From NCBI RefSeq assembly GCF_002265435.1, contig NZ_NOKQ01000276.1, positions 1-64,000 of the forward strand: a DNA stretch of 64,000 bases, written 5' to 3'. This document shows, piece by piece, positions 24,760 to 34,307 of this stretch; the first letter of the stretch is position 1, and each line of letters begins with the position of its first letter. The position numbers and the translations under genes are program-made. Source of the DNA: Tetzosporium hominis (GTDB lineage Bacteria; Bacillota; Bacilli; Bacillales_A; Planococcaceae). The notes below the pieces were generated by a model, which had not been told where the DNA came from, ran no database searches, and saw only the letters and a program-made list of their open reading frames with translations.

Positions 24760-26094
24760 ATGGAAAACATTTTAAGTATGATTGGTCTGCTTGGCGGACT
24801 TTTCTTATTAATCTTTTTGACGATGAAGGGTGTCAATATCATCATCGTAGGACCAATCTCAGCACTATTTGTAGCATTATTATCTGGAATGCCTTTATTC
24901 CCACAACTAGTTGAAGAAGGTGTACCAAACTTTGTAACGAACTACATGACAGGCTTCACTGGATTTATCATGGCTTGGTATTTGATGTTCTTACTAGGTG
25001 CCATTTTCGGTAAAGTAATGGAAGACAGTGGTGCAGCCGATTCCGTTGCTAAATTTGTAACGGACCGTTTGGGCCTTAAATATGCGGTTCTTGCAATTGT
25101 AATCGCCTGTGCAATCTTAACTTACGGTGGAGTTTCTCTATTCGTTGTTGCATTCGCAGTTTATCCAATGGCTATCTCTCTATTCAAACAAGCAAACTTA
25201 CCACGTCGTTTTATCCCAGCAACATTAGGTCTAGGTTCTGTAACATTCACAATGACATCTGCAGGATCTCCTGAGATTCAGAACTGGATTCCAATTCCGT
25301 TCTTAGGGACTACTCCTTATGCAGGGTGGGAAGTCAGTATCATCGTGGCTATCTTCATGGCGATTGCAGGATATATGTGGTTGAAGAAAATCATTACTAA
25401 GGCAGTTAAAAATGGCGAAGTATTTGATGCTCGTGAAAACGATCCAACATTTGATACGACTCGTGCACTCCCGAATCCATTCTTATCATTCGTTCCTTTA
25501 ATTGTGGTATTAATTATTTCATTCATCTTCCACGATTCATTGAAACAATCGGCATTAATCATTGCGTTATTAGCTGGGATTTTGGCAACATTCATTGTGA
25601 GCTGGAAATACTTCAAGAGTCCATGGGAAGCGGTTTCTCAAGGGACACTTGGAGCTATCATTGCTATCGGTAACACGGCTGCAGTTGTAGGTTTTGGTGG
25701 TGTCGCAAAAGCAACTCCTGCTTTCAACGTAGCAGTTGAAGCTATGACGAATATTCCTGGCTCACCATTGATTGGTGCAGCAGTTGCTGTATCTGTAATC
25801 GCAGGTATGACTGGTTCTGCCTCAGGTGGACAGCAAATCGCGTTGCCTCTAATCGCTCCAGGATATTTAGATGCAGGTGTTAATGCGGAAGCACTACACC
25901 GTGTCGTTGCAATTTCATCTGGTGCATTAGATTCTCTACCTCATAACGGCTACGTAGTTACAACGATTCAGTCGATCTGTGGAGAGAAACACAGTGCGGC
26001 TTATTGGTCCATGGCCGCAACTACTGTAGCCATTCCGGTTATCGGTGTTATCTTGGCTATTGTCTTATTCTCATTTGGTCTAGGAATTCAATAA
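24760..26094 (+). CDS. GntP-family permease, probably for 3-hydroxybutyrate/acetoacetate
   Basis: 444-residue integral membrane protein with about 12 hydrophobic segments and typical GntP features (MTGSASGGQQIALPLIAPGY, SGALDSLPHNGYVVTTIQ). The family includes gluconate and hydroxybutyrate carriers; position between scoAB and hydroxybutyrate dehydrogenase, and the equivalent yxjC in B. subtilis, suggest uptake of ketone bodies. A hairpin follows that may partly uncouple the dehydrogenase gene. Confidence 0.88.
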   Translation: MENILSMIGLLGGLFLLIFLTMKGVNIIIVGPISALFVALLSGMPLFPQLVEEGVPNFVTNYMTGFTGFIMAWYLMFLLGAIFGKVMEDSGAADSVAKFVTDRLGLKYAVLAIVIACAILTYGGVSLFVVAFAVYPMAISLFKQANLPRRFIPATLGLGSVTFTMTSAGSPEIQNWIPIPFLGTTPYAGWEVSIIVAIFMAIAGYMWLKKIITKAVKNGEVFDARENDPTFDTTRALPNPFLSFVPLIVVLIISFIFHDSLKQSALIIALLAGILATFIVSWKYFKSPWEAVSQGTLGAIIAIGNTAAVVGFGGVAKATPAFNVAVEAMTNIPGSPLIGAAVAVSVIAGMTGSASGGQQIALPLIAPGYLDAGVNAEALHRVVAISSGALDSLPHNGYVVTTIQSICGEKHSAAYWSMAATTVAIPVIGVILAIVLFSFGLGIQ

Positions 26095-26097
26095 TTA

Positions 26098-26123
26098 AAA
26101 AAGCCGCCGCGTGCGGCTTTTTC
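26098..26123 (+). terminator. hairpin inside the ketone-body operon
   Basis: AAAAGCCGC, loop CGCGT, GCGGCTTTTT; terminator-like, 25 bp before the dehydrogenase start. Either a leaky attenuator or the operon end. Confidence 0.7.
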
Positions 26124-26147
26124 TAATCATCACGAGGAGGAACAACC

Positions 26148-26915
26148 ATGGTAGAAAACAAAGTTGTCTTTATCACAGGAGCCGCTCAAGGAATTGGCTT
26201 TGAAATTGCAGAAGAGTTTTTCAAAAACGGAGCGAAAGTGGTCCTAACAGATATTAACGAAGCGAAAGTTCAAGAGTCTGCTGCCTCACTTGGAGGCGAC
26301 AGCCTTGGAATCAAGTGTGATGTCACTAGCGAAGAGGAATTAAAAGCTGCTGTTGATCAAACGGTTGACACATTCGGTCGCATCGATATCTTGATCAACA
26401 ATGCAGGGATGCAGCATGTCGCGATGCTTGAAGATTTCCCTACAGAACGTTTTGAGCTATTGGTAAAGATCATGTTGACGGCACCATTTGTAGCTATTAA
26501 ACATGTTCTTCCTCACATGCGCAAGCAAGGCTTCGGCCGTATCATCAATATGGCTTCAATCAATGGATTAGTTGGATTTGCTGGTAAAGCAGCTTACAAC
26601 TCTGCAAAGCACGGCGTAATTGGTCTTACAAAAGTAGCTGCTTTAGAGACTGCTGCTGACGGTATCACAGTGAATGCCATCTGCCCAGGTTACGTGGACA
26701 CGCCACTAGTTCGCAATCAAATGCAAGACTTAGCGACAACTCGAAATGTTCCACTTGAATCTGTAATTGAAGAAGTTATCTATCCACTCGTTCCGCAAAA
26801 GCGTCTACTCGATGTAAAAGAAATTGCAGATCTTGCCATGTTTATCTCAAGCGAGCAAGCAAAAGGGATGACGGGGCAAGCTGTTGTATTAGACGGCGGT
26901 TATACAGTTCAGTAA
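26148..26915 (+). CDS. 3-hydroxybutyrate dehydrogenase
   Basis: Classical short-chain dehydrogenase, 255 residues, oxidising (R)-3-hydroxybutyrate to acetoacetate with NAD. TGAAQGIG cofactor motif, NNAG, catalytic Ser/Tyr/Lys (NMASING, YNSAKHG) and the substrate-loop motif CPGYVDTPLV are present. It resembles B. subtilis YxjF and completes the pathway with ScoAB. GAGGAGG 7 nt before ATG. Confidence 0.93.
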   Translation: MVENKVVFITGAAQGIGFEIAEEFFKNGAKVVLTDINEAKVQESAASLGGDSLGIKCDVTSEEELKAAVDQTVDTFGRIDILINNAGMQHVAMLEDFPTERFELLVKIMLTAPFVAIKHVLPHMRKQGFGRIINMASINGLVGFAGKAAYNSAKHGVIGLTKVAALETAADGITVNAICPGYVDTPLVRNQMQDLATTRNVPLESVIEEVIYPLVPQKRLLDVKEIADLAMFISSEQAKGMTGQAVVLDGGYTVQ

Positions 26916-26929
26916 TCTGTCGATAGCAC

Positions 26930-26958
26930 TTGAACTGTCTCGCAAGTTCCGGTACAAT
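26930..26958 (+). promoter_or_regulatory. leuS promoter
   Basis: TTGAAC, 17-nt spacer, TACAAT, 15 bp after the hbd stop. Confidence 0.85.
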
Positions 26959-26964
26959 TACAAT

Positions 26965-27197
26965 CAATAACAGGACTGAGATAAGGACTAGTAAGAAACC
27001 CGTGTTTCTAAAGAGAGCTGGTGGGTGGTGCAAACCAGTGGAGACGGATTCTGAACTCACCTTTGAGTCAAACAGGCGATATGTAGTCTGTTTCGTATTC
27101 CGCGTTAAGGAATCAAGTTGAGCAGGCAACTGCTAATTTGGGTGGTACCGCGTGAGGCATATACTCTCGTCCCTTTTACAAGGGGCGAGTTTTTTTA
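26965..27197 (+). promoter_or_regulatory. T-box leader of leuS (Leu)
   Basis: Contains the AG-bulge region (GAGAGCTGGTGG), a specifier loop with CTGAACTCAC and Leu codon CTC at 27056-27058, the T-box TGGGTGGTACCGCG (27139-27152), and a terminator stem CTCGTCCCTT / AAGGGGCGAG (27166-27189) plus T tract. Uncharged tRNA-Leu should stabilise the antiterminator and raise leuS expression. Confidence 0.95.
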
Positions 27198-27234
27198 TTT
27201 GCCCAAAATGCGCCACCAACAAGGAGGAAGAATT

Positions 27235-29649
27235 ATGAGTTTTCCGCATCAGGAAATCGAGAAGAAATGGCAGCAGTACTGGGATGAAAACAAAACATTC
27301 CGCACCGAGAACGACAATTCGAAACAAAAATTTTATGCGTTAGATATGTTCCCGTATCCTTCAGGAGCTGGACTGCACGTTGGTCACCCAGAAGGTTACA
27401 CGGCAACGGATATCTTAAGTCGTATGAAGCGTATGCAAGGCTACAATGTGCTTCACCCAATGGGCTGGGATGCATTTGGTCTACCTGCTGAGCAATACGC
27501 TCTTGATACAGGAAACGATCCTGCAGAATTTACAGCACAGAACGTAGCTACGTTTAAACGTCAAATGAAAGAACTGGGCTTCTCTTATGACTGGGACCGT
27601 GAAGTCAATACAACTGATCCGAACTACTACAAATGGACACAGTGGATCTTCATTCAGCTTTACAAAAAGGGCCTTGCTTATGTCGATGAAGTGGCTGTAA
27701 ACTGGTGTCCAGCACTCGGTACAGTTCTTGCGAACGAAGAAATCGTTGATGGTGTTTCTGAACGCGGTGGTCACCCTGTAGAGCGTCGCCCAATGCGTCA
27801 ATGGGTTCTACGCATCACAGAATACGCAGAACGTCTTCTTGATGATTTAGAAGAACTGGACTGGCCAGAGAGCATCAAAGATATGCAGCGCAACTGGATC
27901 GGGAAATCTGAAGGAGCTGAAATAACGTTCGCAGTCGACGGTACAGAGCACAGCTTCCGAGCTTTCACGACTCGTCCGGATACACTGTTCGGTGCGACGT
28001 ATGCAGTACTTGCTCCTGAGCATGCATTAGTATCGTCCATTACGACAGACGAGCAAAAAGAAGCCGTCGAAGCGTATCTCGACAAAGTGAAGTTGAAAAG
28101 TGACCTAGAGCGCACGGATCTTGCAAAAGAAAAAACAGGCGTCTTCACAGGTGCCTATGCAGTGAACCCTGTCTCTGGTGACAAGATGCCAATCTGGATT
28201 GCAGACTATGTATTAGCTACTTACGGAACGGGAGCCATCATGGCCGTTCCTGCTCATGACGAACGCGATTACGAATTCGCTACAGAATTCAACTTGCCGA
28301 TTAAAGAAGTTGTAGCAGGTGGCGACATCTCGAAAGAAGCGTATGTTGGAGATGGTGAACACGTTAATTCGGACTTCTTGAATGGTCTTGGTAAAGAAGA
28401 AGCAATCGCGAAGATGATTGACTGGCTAGCAGACAAAGGTGTCGGCGAGAAGAAAATCACATACCGTCTGCGCGACTGGTTGTTCAGTCGTCAACGTTAC
28501 TGGGGTGAGCCGATTCCAGTCATCCACTGGGAAGACGGCACGATGACTACAGTTCCGGAAGAAGAGCTTCCACTAGAACTTCCGAAAACTAAAGACATTA
28601 AGCCAAGCGGAACAGGTGAGTCTCCGCTTGCGAACATCGAAGAGTGGGTCAACGTCGTGCATCCTGAAACAGGAATGAAAGGACGCCGTGAGACAAATAC
28701 GATGCCTCAGTGGGCAGGTAGCTGCTGGTACTACATCCGTTATATCGACCCAGACAATAATGACGCTATTGCAGACCCAGAGTTACTAAAACGCTGGTTG
28801 CCGGTAGATATTTATATTGGTGGAGTGGAACATGCAGTCCTTCACTTGTTGTACGCGCGTTTCTGGCATAAAGTATTGTTCGACATCGGTGTGGTTCATA
28901 CAAAAGAGCCGTTCCAAAAGCTCTTCAACCAAGGGATGATCTTGGGCGAAGGTAATGAAAAAATGTCGAAGTCAAAAGGCAACGTCGTCAATCCAGACGA
29001 CATCGTGCGCTCGCACGGTGCTGACACACTTCGCATGTACGAAATGTTCATGGGACCACTGGAGGCTGCAGTGACTTGGTCAACAAATGGTCTTGATGGT
29101 TCTCGACGTTTCCTTGACCGCATCTGGCGTCTCCTTGTCACAGAAGAAGGCAAGATCGCTTCGAAAATCCAAGAGTCTTCAGACACGACGCTTGAAAAAG
29201 TGTACCACCAGACCGTGAAGAAAGTGACAGAAGACTACGAAGGTATTCGTTTCAATACGGCGATTTCTCAACTAATGGTCTTTATCAACGAATGCTACAA
29301 AGCTGACGTCGTGCCAAAACACTTCGTAGAAGGCTTCGTAACGATGCTGTCTCCAATTGCACCACACGTTGCAGAAGAGCTTTGGGAGAAACTTGGTCAC
29401 AACGAGTCGATCACGTATCAAGCATGGCCAACTTATGACGAAAGCAAGCTAGTCGACAACGAAATCGAGATTCCGGTTCAAGTCAACGGCAAGCTCCGTG
29501 CAAAAGTCGTCATCGCTAAAGATGCTTCCCGCGAAGAGATGGAGCAGTTAGCTCTATCAAATGACACGGTGAAAGAATGGACAGACGGCAAGGAAGTCCG
29601 CAAAGTTATTGCGATTCCTGGCAAGATGGTCAATATTGTAGTTGGGTAA
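27235..29649 (+). CDS. leuS: leucyl-tRNA synthetase
   Basis: Class Ia synthetase, 804 residues. HIGH-type motif HVGHPEGY at about residue 48, KMSKSKGN near 580, and an editing domain between about 220 and 420 with the TTRPDTLFG motif and [16 protein letters not shown]. The start is ATG 27235 after AAGGAGG; a longer frame reaching 27118 would include the T-box terminator. Controlled by the Leu T-box. Confidence 0.98.
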   Translation: MSFPHQEIEKKWQQYWDENKTFRTENDNSKQKFYALDMFPYPSGAGLHVGHPEGYTATDILSRMKRMQGYNVLHPMGWDAFGLPAEQYALDTGNDPAEFTAQNVATFKRQMKELGFSYDWDREVNTTDPNYYKWTQWIFIQLYKKGLAYVDEVAVNWCPALGTVLANEEIVDGVSERGGHPVERRPMRQWVLRITEYAERLLDDLEELDWPESIKDMQRNWIGKSEGAEITFAVDGTEHSFRAFTTRPDTLFGATYAVLAPEHALVSSITTDEQKEAVEAYLDKVKLKSDLERTDLAKEKTGVFTGAYAVNPVSGDKMPIWIADYVLATYGTGAIMAVPAHDERDYEFATEFNLPIKEVVAGGDISKEAYVGDGEHVNSDFLNGLGKEEAIAKMIDWLADKGVGEKKITYRLRDWLFSRQRYWGEPIPVIHWEDGTMTTVPEEELPLELPKTKDIKPSGTGESPLANIEEWVNVVHPETGMKGRRETNTMPQWAGSCWYYIRYIDPDNNDAIADPELLKRWLPVDIYIGGVEHAVLHLLYARFWHKVLFDIGVVHTKEPFQKLFNQGMILGEGNEKMSKSKGNVVNPDDIVRSHGADTLRMYEMFMGPLEAAVTWSTNGLDGSRRFLDRIWRLLVTEEGKIASKIQESSDTTLEKVYHQTVKKVTEDYEGIRFNTAISQLMVFINECYKADVVPKHFVEGFVTMLSPIAPHVAEELWEKLGHNESITYQAWPTYDESKLVDNEIEIPVQVNGKLRAKVVIAKDASREEMEQLALSNDTVKEWTDGKEVRKVIAIPGKMVNIVVG

Positions 29650-29654
29650 TTTAG

Positions 29655-29694
29655 AAAGTCCCTTGTGCCAATTTTGGCGCAAGGGACTTTTTGG
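29655..29694 (+). terminator. leuS terminator
   Basis: AAAGTCCCTTGTGCC and GGCGCAAGGGACTTT with an AATTTT loop, then T residues. Confidence 0.9.
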
Positions 29695-29713
29695 TGTTTT
29701 GGAATTCAATCTG

Positions 29714-29839
29714 ATGCTTCAAGAAGGTCATGCATAATAATTGAGCTGTCATGTATAAGAAATAAAACTTTATGTTGTAGAAATCAAGTTTGATGCTGTA
29801 GAAATCAAGCTTGATGTCGAAGAACGACCGCTCACCTCC
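29714..29839 (+). repeat. 21-bp tandem repeat array II (about six units)
   Basis: Clear units are GTAGAAATCAAGTTTGATGC(T) (29777-29797) and GTAGAAATCAAGCTTGATGT(C) (29798-29818); the preceding units are degenerate, and the last (29819-29839) carries GAAGAACGACCGCTCA, which is also the end of array I (GATGAACGCCCGCTCA). It runs straight into a truncated end of the 119-bp family. Confidence 0.78.
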
Positions 29840-29860
29840 AGAGTGGCGTTCTACACATCT
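29840..29860 (+). repeat. truncated right end of a 119-bp unit
   Basis: AGAGTGGCGTTCTACACATC(T) is identical to the right end of units B1 and B3 but lacks the left part. It is followed after 6 bp by a complete unit. Confidence 0.85.
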
Positions 29861-29866
29861 AAGACT

Positions 29867-29985
29867 AATCGAGTTGCACAGGCTAGAAGCTCACTCAAAA
29901 ATCAGTCACACCCTATGAGGCACAAAACGCCTCACAGGGCATGACTGATCCCCTAGCAGCTTCTGGGCAAGCCTGTTACACATCT
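29867..29985 (+). repeat. 119-bp palindromic unit C (variant body)
   Basis: Same ends (AATCGAGTTGC, ACATCT) and exactly the same length as the B units but different arms: ACAGGC/GCCTGT, AGAAGCT/AGCTTCT, ATCAGTCA/TGACTGAT, tip TGAGGC-ACAAAAC-GCCTCA. Followed by AAAAAT and the next unit. Confidence 0.85.
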
Positions 29986-29991
29986 AAAAAT

Positions 29992-30110
29992 AATCGAGTT
30001 CCGAACGCCAGAAATCCCCGCAAAAACCGGTCGCATCCATAGAGGCAAATAGCGCCTCTACGGACACGCCCGGTTTTTACAAGATTCCTAGAGCGGCGTT
30101 CTACACATCT
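29992..30110 (+). repeat. 119-bp palindromic unit B2
   Basis: AATCGAGTTCCGAACGCC to GGCGTTCTACACATCT. Inner arms GCAAAAACCGG / CCGGTTTTTAC. Its right end supplies the last residues and the TAG stop of the minus-strand ytfP-like gene. Confidence 0.88.
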
Positions 30111-31360
30111 AAATGAGCAGCGCTCATACCCGCCACACGACCCGTTACTAGAGCCGCTGTGATGTTGTAGCCACCAGTATAGCCGTGAATGTCCAGGACT
30201 TCACCACAGAAGTACAAGCCCACTTTTTTCTTAGAAGCCATCGTCTTCGGCTCGATTTCTTTGATCGACACGCCACCACCCGTTACATAGGCTTTCTCTA
30301 ACGGTTGTGTGCCATCGACAAGCATTGAGAATGACTTCACAAGAGTGGAGAATGCTCGCACTTTTTCAGCAGATAGCGTCTCGCCACGTGCATCTTCTTC
30401 GATTCCTGCTCTCTTCAACAAAAACAGTAACCAACGTTCTGGTACTAAACCTTTTAACGCATTTTTCACTGCTTTTTTGCCGTCTTCCTTCAGCATCCGG
30501 TGAATGTGTTGGAAGGCTTCTTCACCATTCATAGCAGGAATAGAATCAATGCGAAGCTCTACAGGCTTGCCGCCATTTTTCTTGCGCTCTTTGACGACGA
30601 ACTGGCTGCAGCGAAGAATTGCTGGTCCGCTCACTCCAAAGTGCGTAAACAGCATGTCCATTTGATGTGTAACAAGTGTTTTGCCTTTTGCGTTGTGAAC
30701 AGAGACGGCTACATCTCGAAGAGCAAGTCCTTGTAATTCTTTCGAGCGAATGAATGGTTCTGAAGATAATACAGGAACTTCCGTTGGAAACAACTCGGTA
30801 ACTGTATGACCTGCTTTTTCAGCCCACGGGTAGCCATCACCAGTTGAGCCTGTCTGAGGAACTGCTTTACCGCCAACCGCAACGATGACCGACTTCGACA
30901 AGATTTCCGTTCCATCTTCTAAGCGAATGCCGAGAATTTTGTCATCAGTCATCAACAGCTTGGCAACTTTCGTGTGCAAGCGGACGTCTACATGCCATCG
31001 TTTCATTTCGTCGATCAAGGCGTTTACGACGTCCATTGCTTTATTCGAAACAGGGAACATGCGCCCGTGGTCTTCTTCTTTTAATGGGACACCAAGCGAT
31101 TCGAAAAAGGCGATGATGTCTTCGTTATTAAAAACAGAAAAAGGACTATATAAAAAGCGGCCGTTTCCTGGAATATGCTTGACGATTTCTTCCTGGGGTA
31201 AGCGGTTCGTGACGTTGCAGCGCCCTCCGCCAGAAATCGCTAATTTTTTTCCGAGCTTTGATCCTTTTTCGATCAATAGCACGCTTTTACCTTCGGCGCC
31301 GGCAGCACAAGCCGCCATGAGACCAGACGGGCCACCGCCGATTACGATTACATCTATCAT
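30101..31360 (-). CDS. ytfP: FAD-dependent oxidoreductase of the HI0933/YtfP family
   Basis: Flavoprotein of 419 residues related to BaiN and YtfP. N-terminal dinucleotide-binding motif [16 protein letters not shown], followed by GGGRCNVTN, and a second FAD motif near the C-terminus ([19 protein letters not shown]). Physiological substrate unknown. ATG 31360 is the only sensible start although the AAAGGA purine stretch lies 13 nt away. The final residues LDV and the stop codon come from palindromic unit B2, so the original C-terminus was altered by its insertion. Confidence 0.87.
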   Translation of the reverse strand: MIDVIVIGGGPSGLMAACAAGAEGKSVLLIEKGSKLGKKLAISGGGRCNVTNRLPQEEIVKHIPGNGRFLYSPFSVFNNEDIIAFFESLGVPLKEEDHGRMFPVSNKAMDVVNALIDEMKRWHVDVRLHTKVAKLLMTDDKILGIRLEDGTEILSKSVIVAVGGKAVPQTGSTGDGYPWAEKAGHTVTELFPTEVPVLSSEPFIRSKELQGLALRDVAVSVHNAKGKTLVTHQMDMLFTHFGVSGPAILRCSQFVVKERKKNGGKPVELRIDSIPAMNGEEAFQHIHRMLKEDGKKAVKNALKGLVPERWLLFLLKRAGIEEDARGETLSAEKVRAFSTLVKSFSMLVDGTQPLEKAYVTGGGVSIKEIEPKTMASKKKVGLYFCGEVLDIHGYTGGYNITAALVTGRVAGMSAAHLDV

Positions 31361-31461
31361 GAATGCGTCACAATCCTTTTTTCTTTTAGTATACAGCATT
31401 GAGCTTTTTCATGAGGAGTTGTAAACTGAAAGATAGACATTTTGCAGATGGGAAGATGATG

Positions 31462-33096
31462 ATGGCTGGAAATTTGCTTAAAGGCACAATGATTCTGACT
31501 CTCGGGCTCGTGCTCTCACGAATTCTCGGGGTTTTATATGTAATTCCGTTTTATCAATTGATTGGGGAAGAATATGTCGTGTTGTATCAATACGCCTATG
31601 TCCCATATACGATTATGCTTGCTATTGCAGTCTCCGGAGTTCCTGTCGCCGTTTCGAAGTTCGTGTCGAAATACAATGCGATGGGGGACTATGCTACAGG
31701 ACGAAAGCTTGTCAAATCAAGCGGAATTTTGATGCTAGTGACTGGATTTATTGGATTCTTAATTTTATTTTTACTAGCAGAACCTCTTGCTCATGTAGTC
31801 ATGAAAGAGAACGCGGACCCAACACAACCTGTACCGTTCACAGTGAATGATGTCGCGACCGTGATCAAATATGTCAGCTTTGCGGTTCTAGTGGTTCCTG
31901 CGATGAGTCTTGTACGAGGCTTTTTCCAAGGCTATCAGCATATGACGCCAACTGCCATTTCACAGTTGATTGAACAAATTATTCGGATTGCTGTGCTACT
32001 AGTCGGTTCATTTATCGTAGTAAAACTGATTGGTGGAACTGAAAAAACCGCTGTATCATTTGCGGTATTTGCTGCTTTCATTGGAGCGCTTGCTAGTATG
32101 GCTGTGCTGTACTGGTATTGGAAAAAACTCAAACCGGAGTTTGATGACTTGATGACTGGAACTGGGGAGCCCCAGTCTCCGAGATCTCTCAAGTCGATTT
32201 ATAAAGAAATGCTTATCTACACGGTGCCATTTGCCCTTGTGGGTGTGATCAATCCATTGTTCCAATTTATTGACATGATCACGTTCAACAATGCGATGGT
32301 TGCAATCGGATACGACCAGACGACGTCCCAGACGCTTCTAGGAATGCTTAACTTCTCGACACATAAATTGGTTATGATTCCGGTGATGCTCGCAATGGGA
32401 TTCTCAATGACGCTGATTCCTTTAATCACGACTTACTATGCAAAAGACGATGTTGGGGGACTGACGAAGTCACTGAACCAGACATTCCAGGTGTTGTTAT
32501 TCCTAACACTCCCTGCAGCGCTTGGAATTTCCGTACTTGCGTATGAATTTTACACGGTGTTCTATGAAGCCAGTGCTACAGGAGCGGGAGTGTTAGCGGC
32601 ATACGCACCAGTCGCCATACTATTCGCTTTATATCCTGTCACGACTGCGATTTTACAAGGTATCGACCAGCAAAAGTTGATCATCTTGAACTTGATGATT
32701 GGTATTTTGGTCAAGATGCTATTGAACACTCCACTTATCAAGGTGTTTGAAACAAACGGTGCGATTCTGGCCACTTCAATCGGCTATATCACGGCAATCG
32801 TTTTAAATTTCCTTGTGATTCGCTACTTCCTTGCATACGAGACGAGAATGTTGTTCCGCCGAATCTTATTGATTGCAGGTCTTACGGCGGTCATGCTAAT
32901 ACTAGCGTTTATTTCAAAAGAACTGTTAGAGCTCGTCTTGAACCCAGACTCTAAACTTCAAGCACTTGTGATCATTCTGATTTCTGCAGGAATCGGAGCA
33001 GCGTTCTACGGCTTTGTTAGCTTGAAGCTAGGTCTTGCGCAACGATTGTTTGGAGACCGCCTGACACGTCTAACAAGAAAGTTGGGGATGTCTTAA
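31462..33096 (+). CDS. ytgP: MurJ-type lipid II flippase / polysaccharide exporter YtgP
   Basis: MOP-superfamily membrane protein with about 14 membrane segments, 544 residues, the length of B. subtilis YtgP, which provides lipid II flippase function. Start chosen at ATG 31462 (third of three consecutive ATGs) because GGGAAG lies 6 nt upstream. It ends with TAATG, sharing one base with the next gene, so the pair is translationally coupled. Confidence 0.92.
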   Translation: MAGNLLKGTMILTLGLVLSRILGVLYVIPFYQLIGEEYVVLYQYAYVPYTIMLAIAVSGVPVAVSKFVSKYNAMGDYATGRKLVKSSGILMLVTGFIGFLILFLLAEPLAHVVMKENADPTQPVPFTVNDVATVIKYVSFAVLVVPAMSLVRGFFQGYQHMTPTAISQLIEQIIRIAVLLVGSFIVVKLIGGTEKTAVSFAVFAAFIGALASMAVLYWYWKKLKPEFDDLMTGTGEPQSPRSLKSIYKEMLIYTVPFALVGVINPLFQFIDMITFNNAMVAIGYDQTTSQTLLGMLNFSTHKLVMIPVMLAMGFSMTLIPLITTYYAKDDVGGLTKSLNQTFQVLLFLTLPAALGISVLAYEFYTVFYEASATGAGVLAAYAPVAILFALYPVTTAILQGIDQQKLIILNLMIGILVKMLLNTPLIKVFETNGAILATSIGYITAIVLNFLVIRYFLAYETRMLFRRILLIAGLTAVMLILAFISKELLELVLNPDSKLQALVIILISAGIGAAFYGFVSLKLGLAQRLFGDRLTRLTRKLGMS

Positions 33097-33806
33097 TGCG
33101 AATTGATAAATTTCTTGCCAATATGGGAATCGGGACTCGTAAAGAAGTGAAACAGCTGATTAAAGCGAAAGCCGTGACTGTCGATGGAAAATTTGTTAAA
33201 GACAGCGGCCAACAGATTGATCCGGACGTGGCGGACGTTCGGGTCTATGAAGAACAGATAGCGTACAAGCCAACTATCTATCTTATGATGAACAAGCCAC
33301 CTGGCGTCATCTCAGCGACTGAAGATCACCGCGATAAAACGGTAGTAGATCTGCTCGATGAGGATGTACGTCACTACGATTTGCACCCGGTTGGCCGTCT
33401 TGATAAGGACACAGTAGGCCTTTTACTTCTAACGAACGATGGGGACTTAACGCATCAATTGCTATCACCGAAGAAAAAAGTACCGAAAAAATATTACGCT
33501 CATATCGATGGCGTTGTAACTGAAGAAGACGTGAAGGCTTTTGCGAATGGAGTCGAGATTGGGGAAGGCTATATTACAAAGCCAGGGGAACTTCATATTT
33601 TAGAGAGTGCTTCGCTTTCCAAAATCGAATTGATCATTACAGAAGGGAAGTTTCATCAAGTGAAGCGGATGTTTGAAGCAGTAGGCAAAGAAGTCGTCTA
33701 CTTAAAGCGTCTAGAGATGGGAAGTCTAAAGCTAGATGAATCTCTTGCTGAAGGGGATTACCGGGAACTGACTGAAGACGAATTGAATCAATTGAAGCTA
33801 AATTAA
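33096..33806 (+). CDS. 16S rRNA pseudouridine synthase (RsuA family)
   Basis: 236 residues: N-terminal S4 RNA-binding domain (about 1-60, MRIDKFLANMGIGTRKEV) and a pseudouridine synthase domain with catalytic aspartate in GRLDKDT and the MNKPPGVISA segment. Resembles YtzG. Probable target is small-subunit rRNA (family knowledge; exact position not derivable). Overlaps ytgP by one base. Confidence 0.92.
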   Translation: MRIDKFLANMGIGTRKEVKQLIKAKAVTVDGKFVKDSGQQIDPDVADVRVYEEQIAYKPTIYLMMNKPPGVISATEDHRDKTVVDLLDEDVRHYDLHPVGRLDKDTVGLLLLTNDGDLTHQLLSPKKKVPKKYYAHIDGVVTEEDVKAFANGVEIGEGYITKPGELHILESASLSKIELIITEGKFHQVKRMFEAVGKEVVYLKRLEMGSLKLDESLAEGDYRELTEDELNQLKLN

Positions 33807-33843
33807 AAAGAGAGGTGCTCGCTGAGAGCCCTCTCTTTTTCCG
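33805..33843 (+). terminator. terminator of the ytgP operon
   Basis: AAAAAGAGAGG and CCTCTCTTTTT with further GCTC/GAGC pairing; serves convergent ytzE as well. Confidence 0.88.
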
Positions 33844-33856
33844 TGGTGTAGGTTGT

Positions 33857-34078
33857 CTAAGATGGAATTTTAACTCGTTTGTTCGTCGTTGTCCATTTCC
33901 CTCTAACAGGGCTGATGACCAGGTCATTAAATGCAAGCACGTTCAAATCACGTTGAATCGTGCGAGGAGTGATGCCAAATTCATCGACTAAATCTTGCGT
34001 TGTCACTGTTCCGTTCTCACGGATGAACATATACATATCTTTAATTCGATTGAGCATCCGATCAGTAGTTGGTTTCAT
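33857..34078 (-). CDS. ytzE: small DeoR-type HTH protein YtzE
   Basis: 73 residues, only a DeoR-family winged helix (residues about 8-60, TTQDLVDEFGITPRTIQRDLNVL) without the sugar-binding domain. Similar to the short B. subtilis YtzE. AAGGAG precedes ATG 34078. Target unknown; it is divergent from pepV. Confidence 0.85.
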   Translation of the reverse strand: MKPTTDRMLNRIKDMYMFIRENGTVTTQDLVDEFGITPRTIQRDLNVLAFNDLVISPVRGKWTTTNKRVKIPS

Positions 34079-34307
34079 TCGTAACCACTCCTTCTTATCG
34101 TATCCCTTGACTCGACTAGCGGACGATTTGTAAAAAACGGTTAACTAGTTACTTTAGACATCCCCTTTATTATCTATTCTAAAACTATCTGACAATTTCA
34201 TTATAAGCCCTAACGCAACAATTTTCTAGAAAATTTGCTGATTTTACAAAACCTTAACGCATTTTCGGTGTAAAATAGAAGCATTATTCATCAAGAGGAG
34301 GCGCATT

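Noticed and set aside
29714-30110. CRISPR array
   Set aside because: The 21-bp repeats are contiguous without spacers, and the 119-bp units are palindromes with linkers of 5-6 bp; no cas genes are present.
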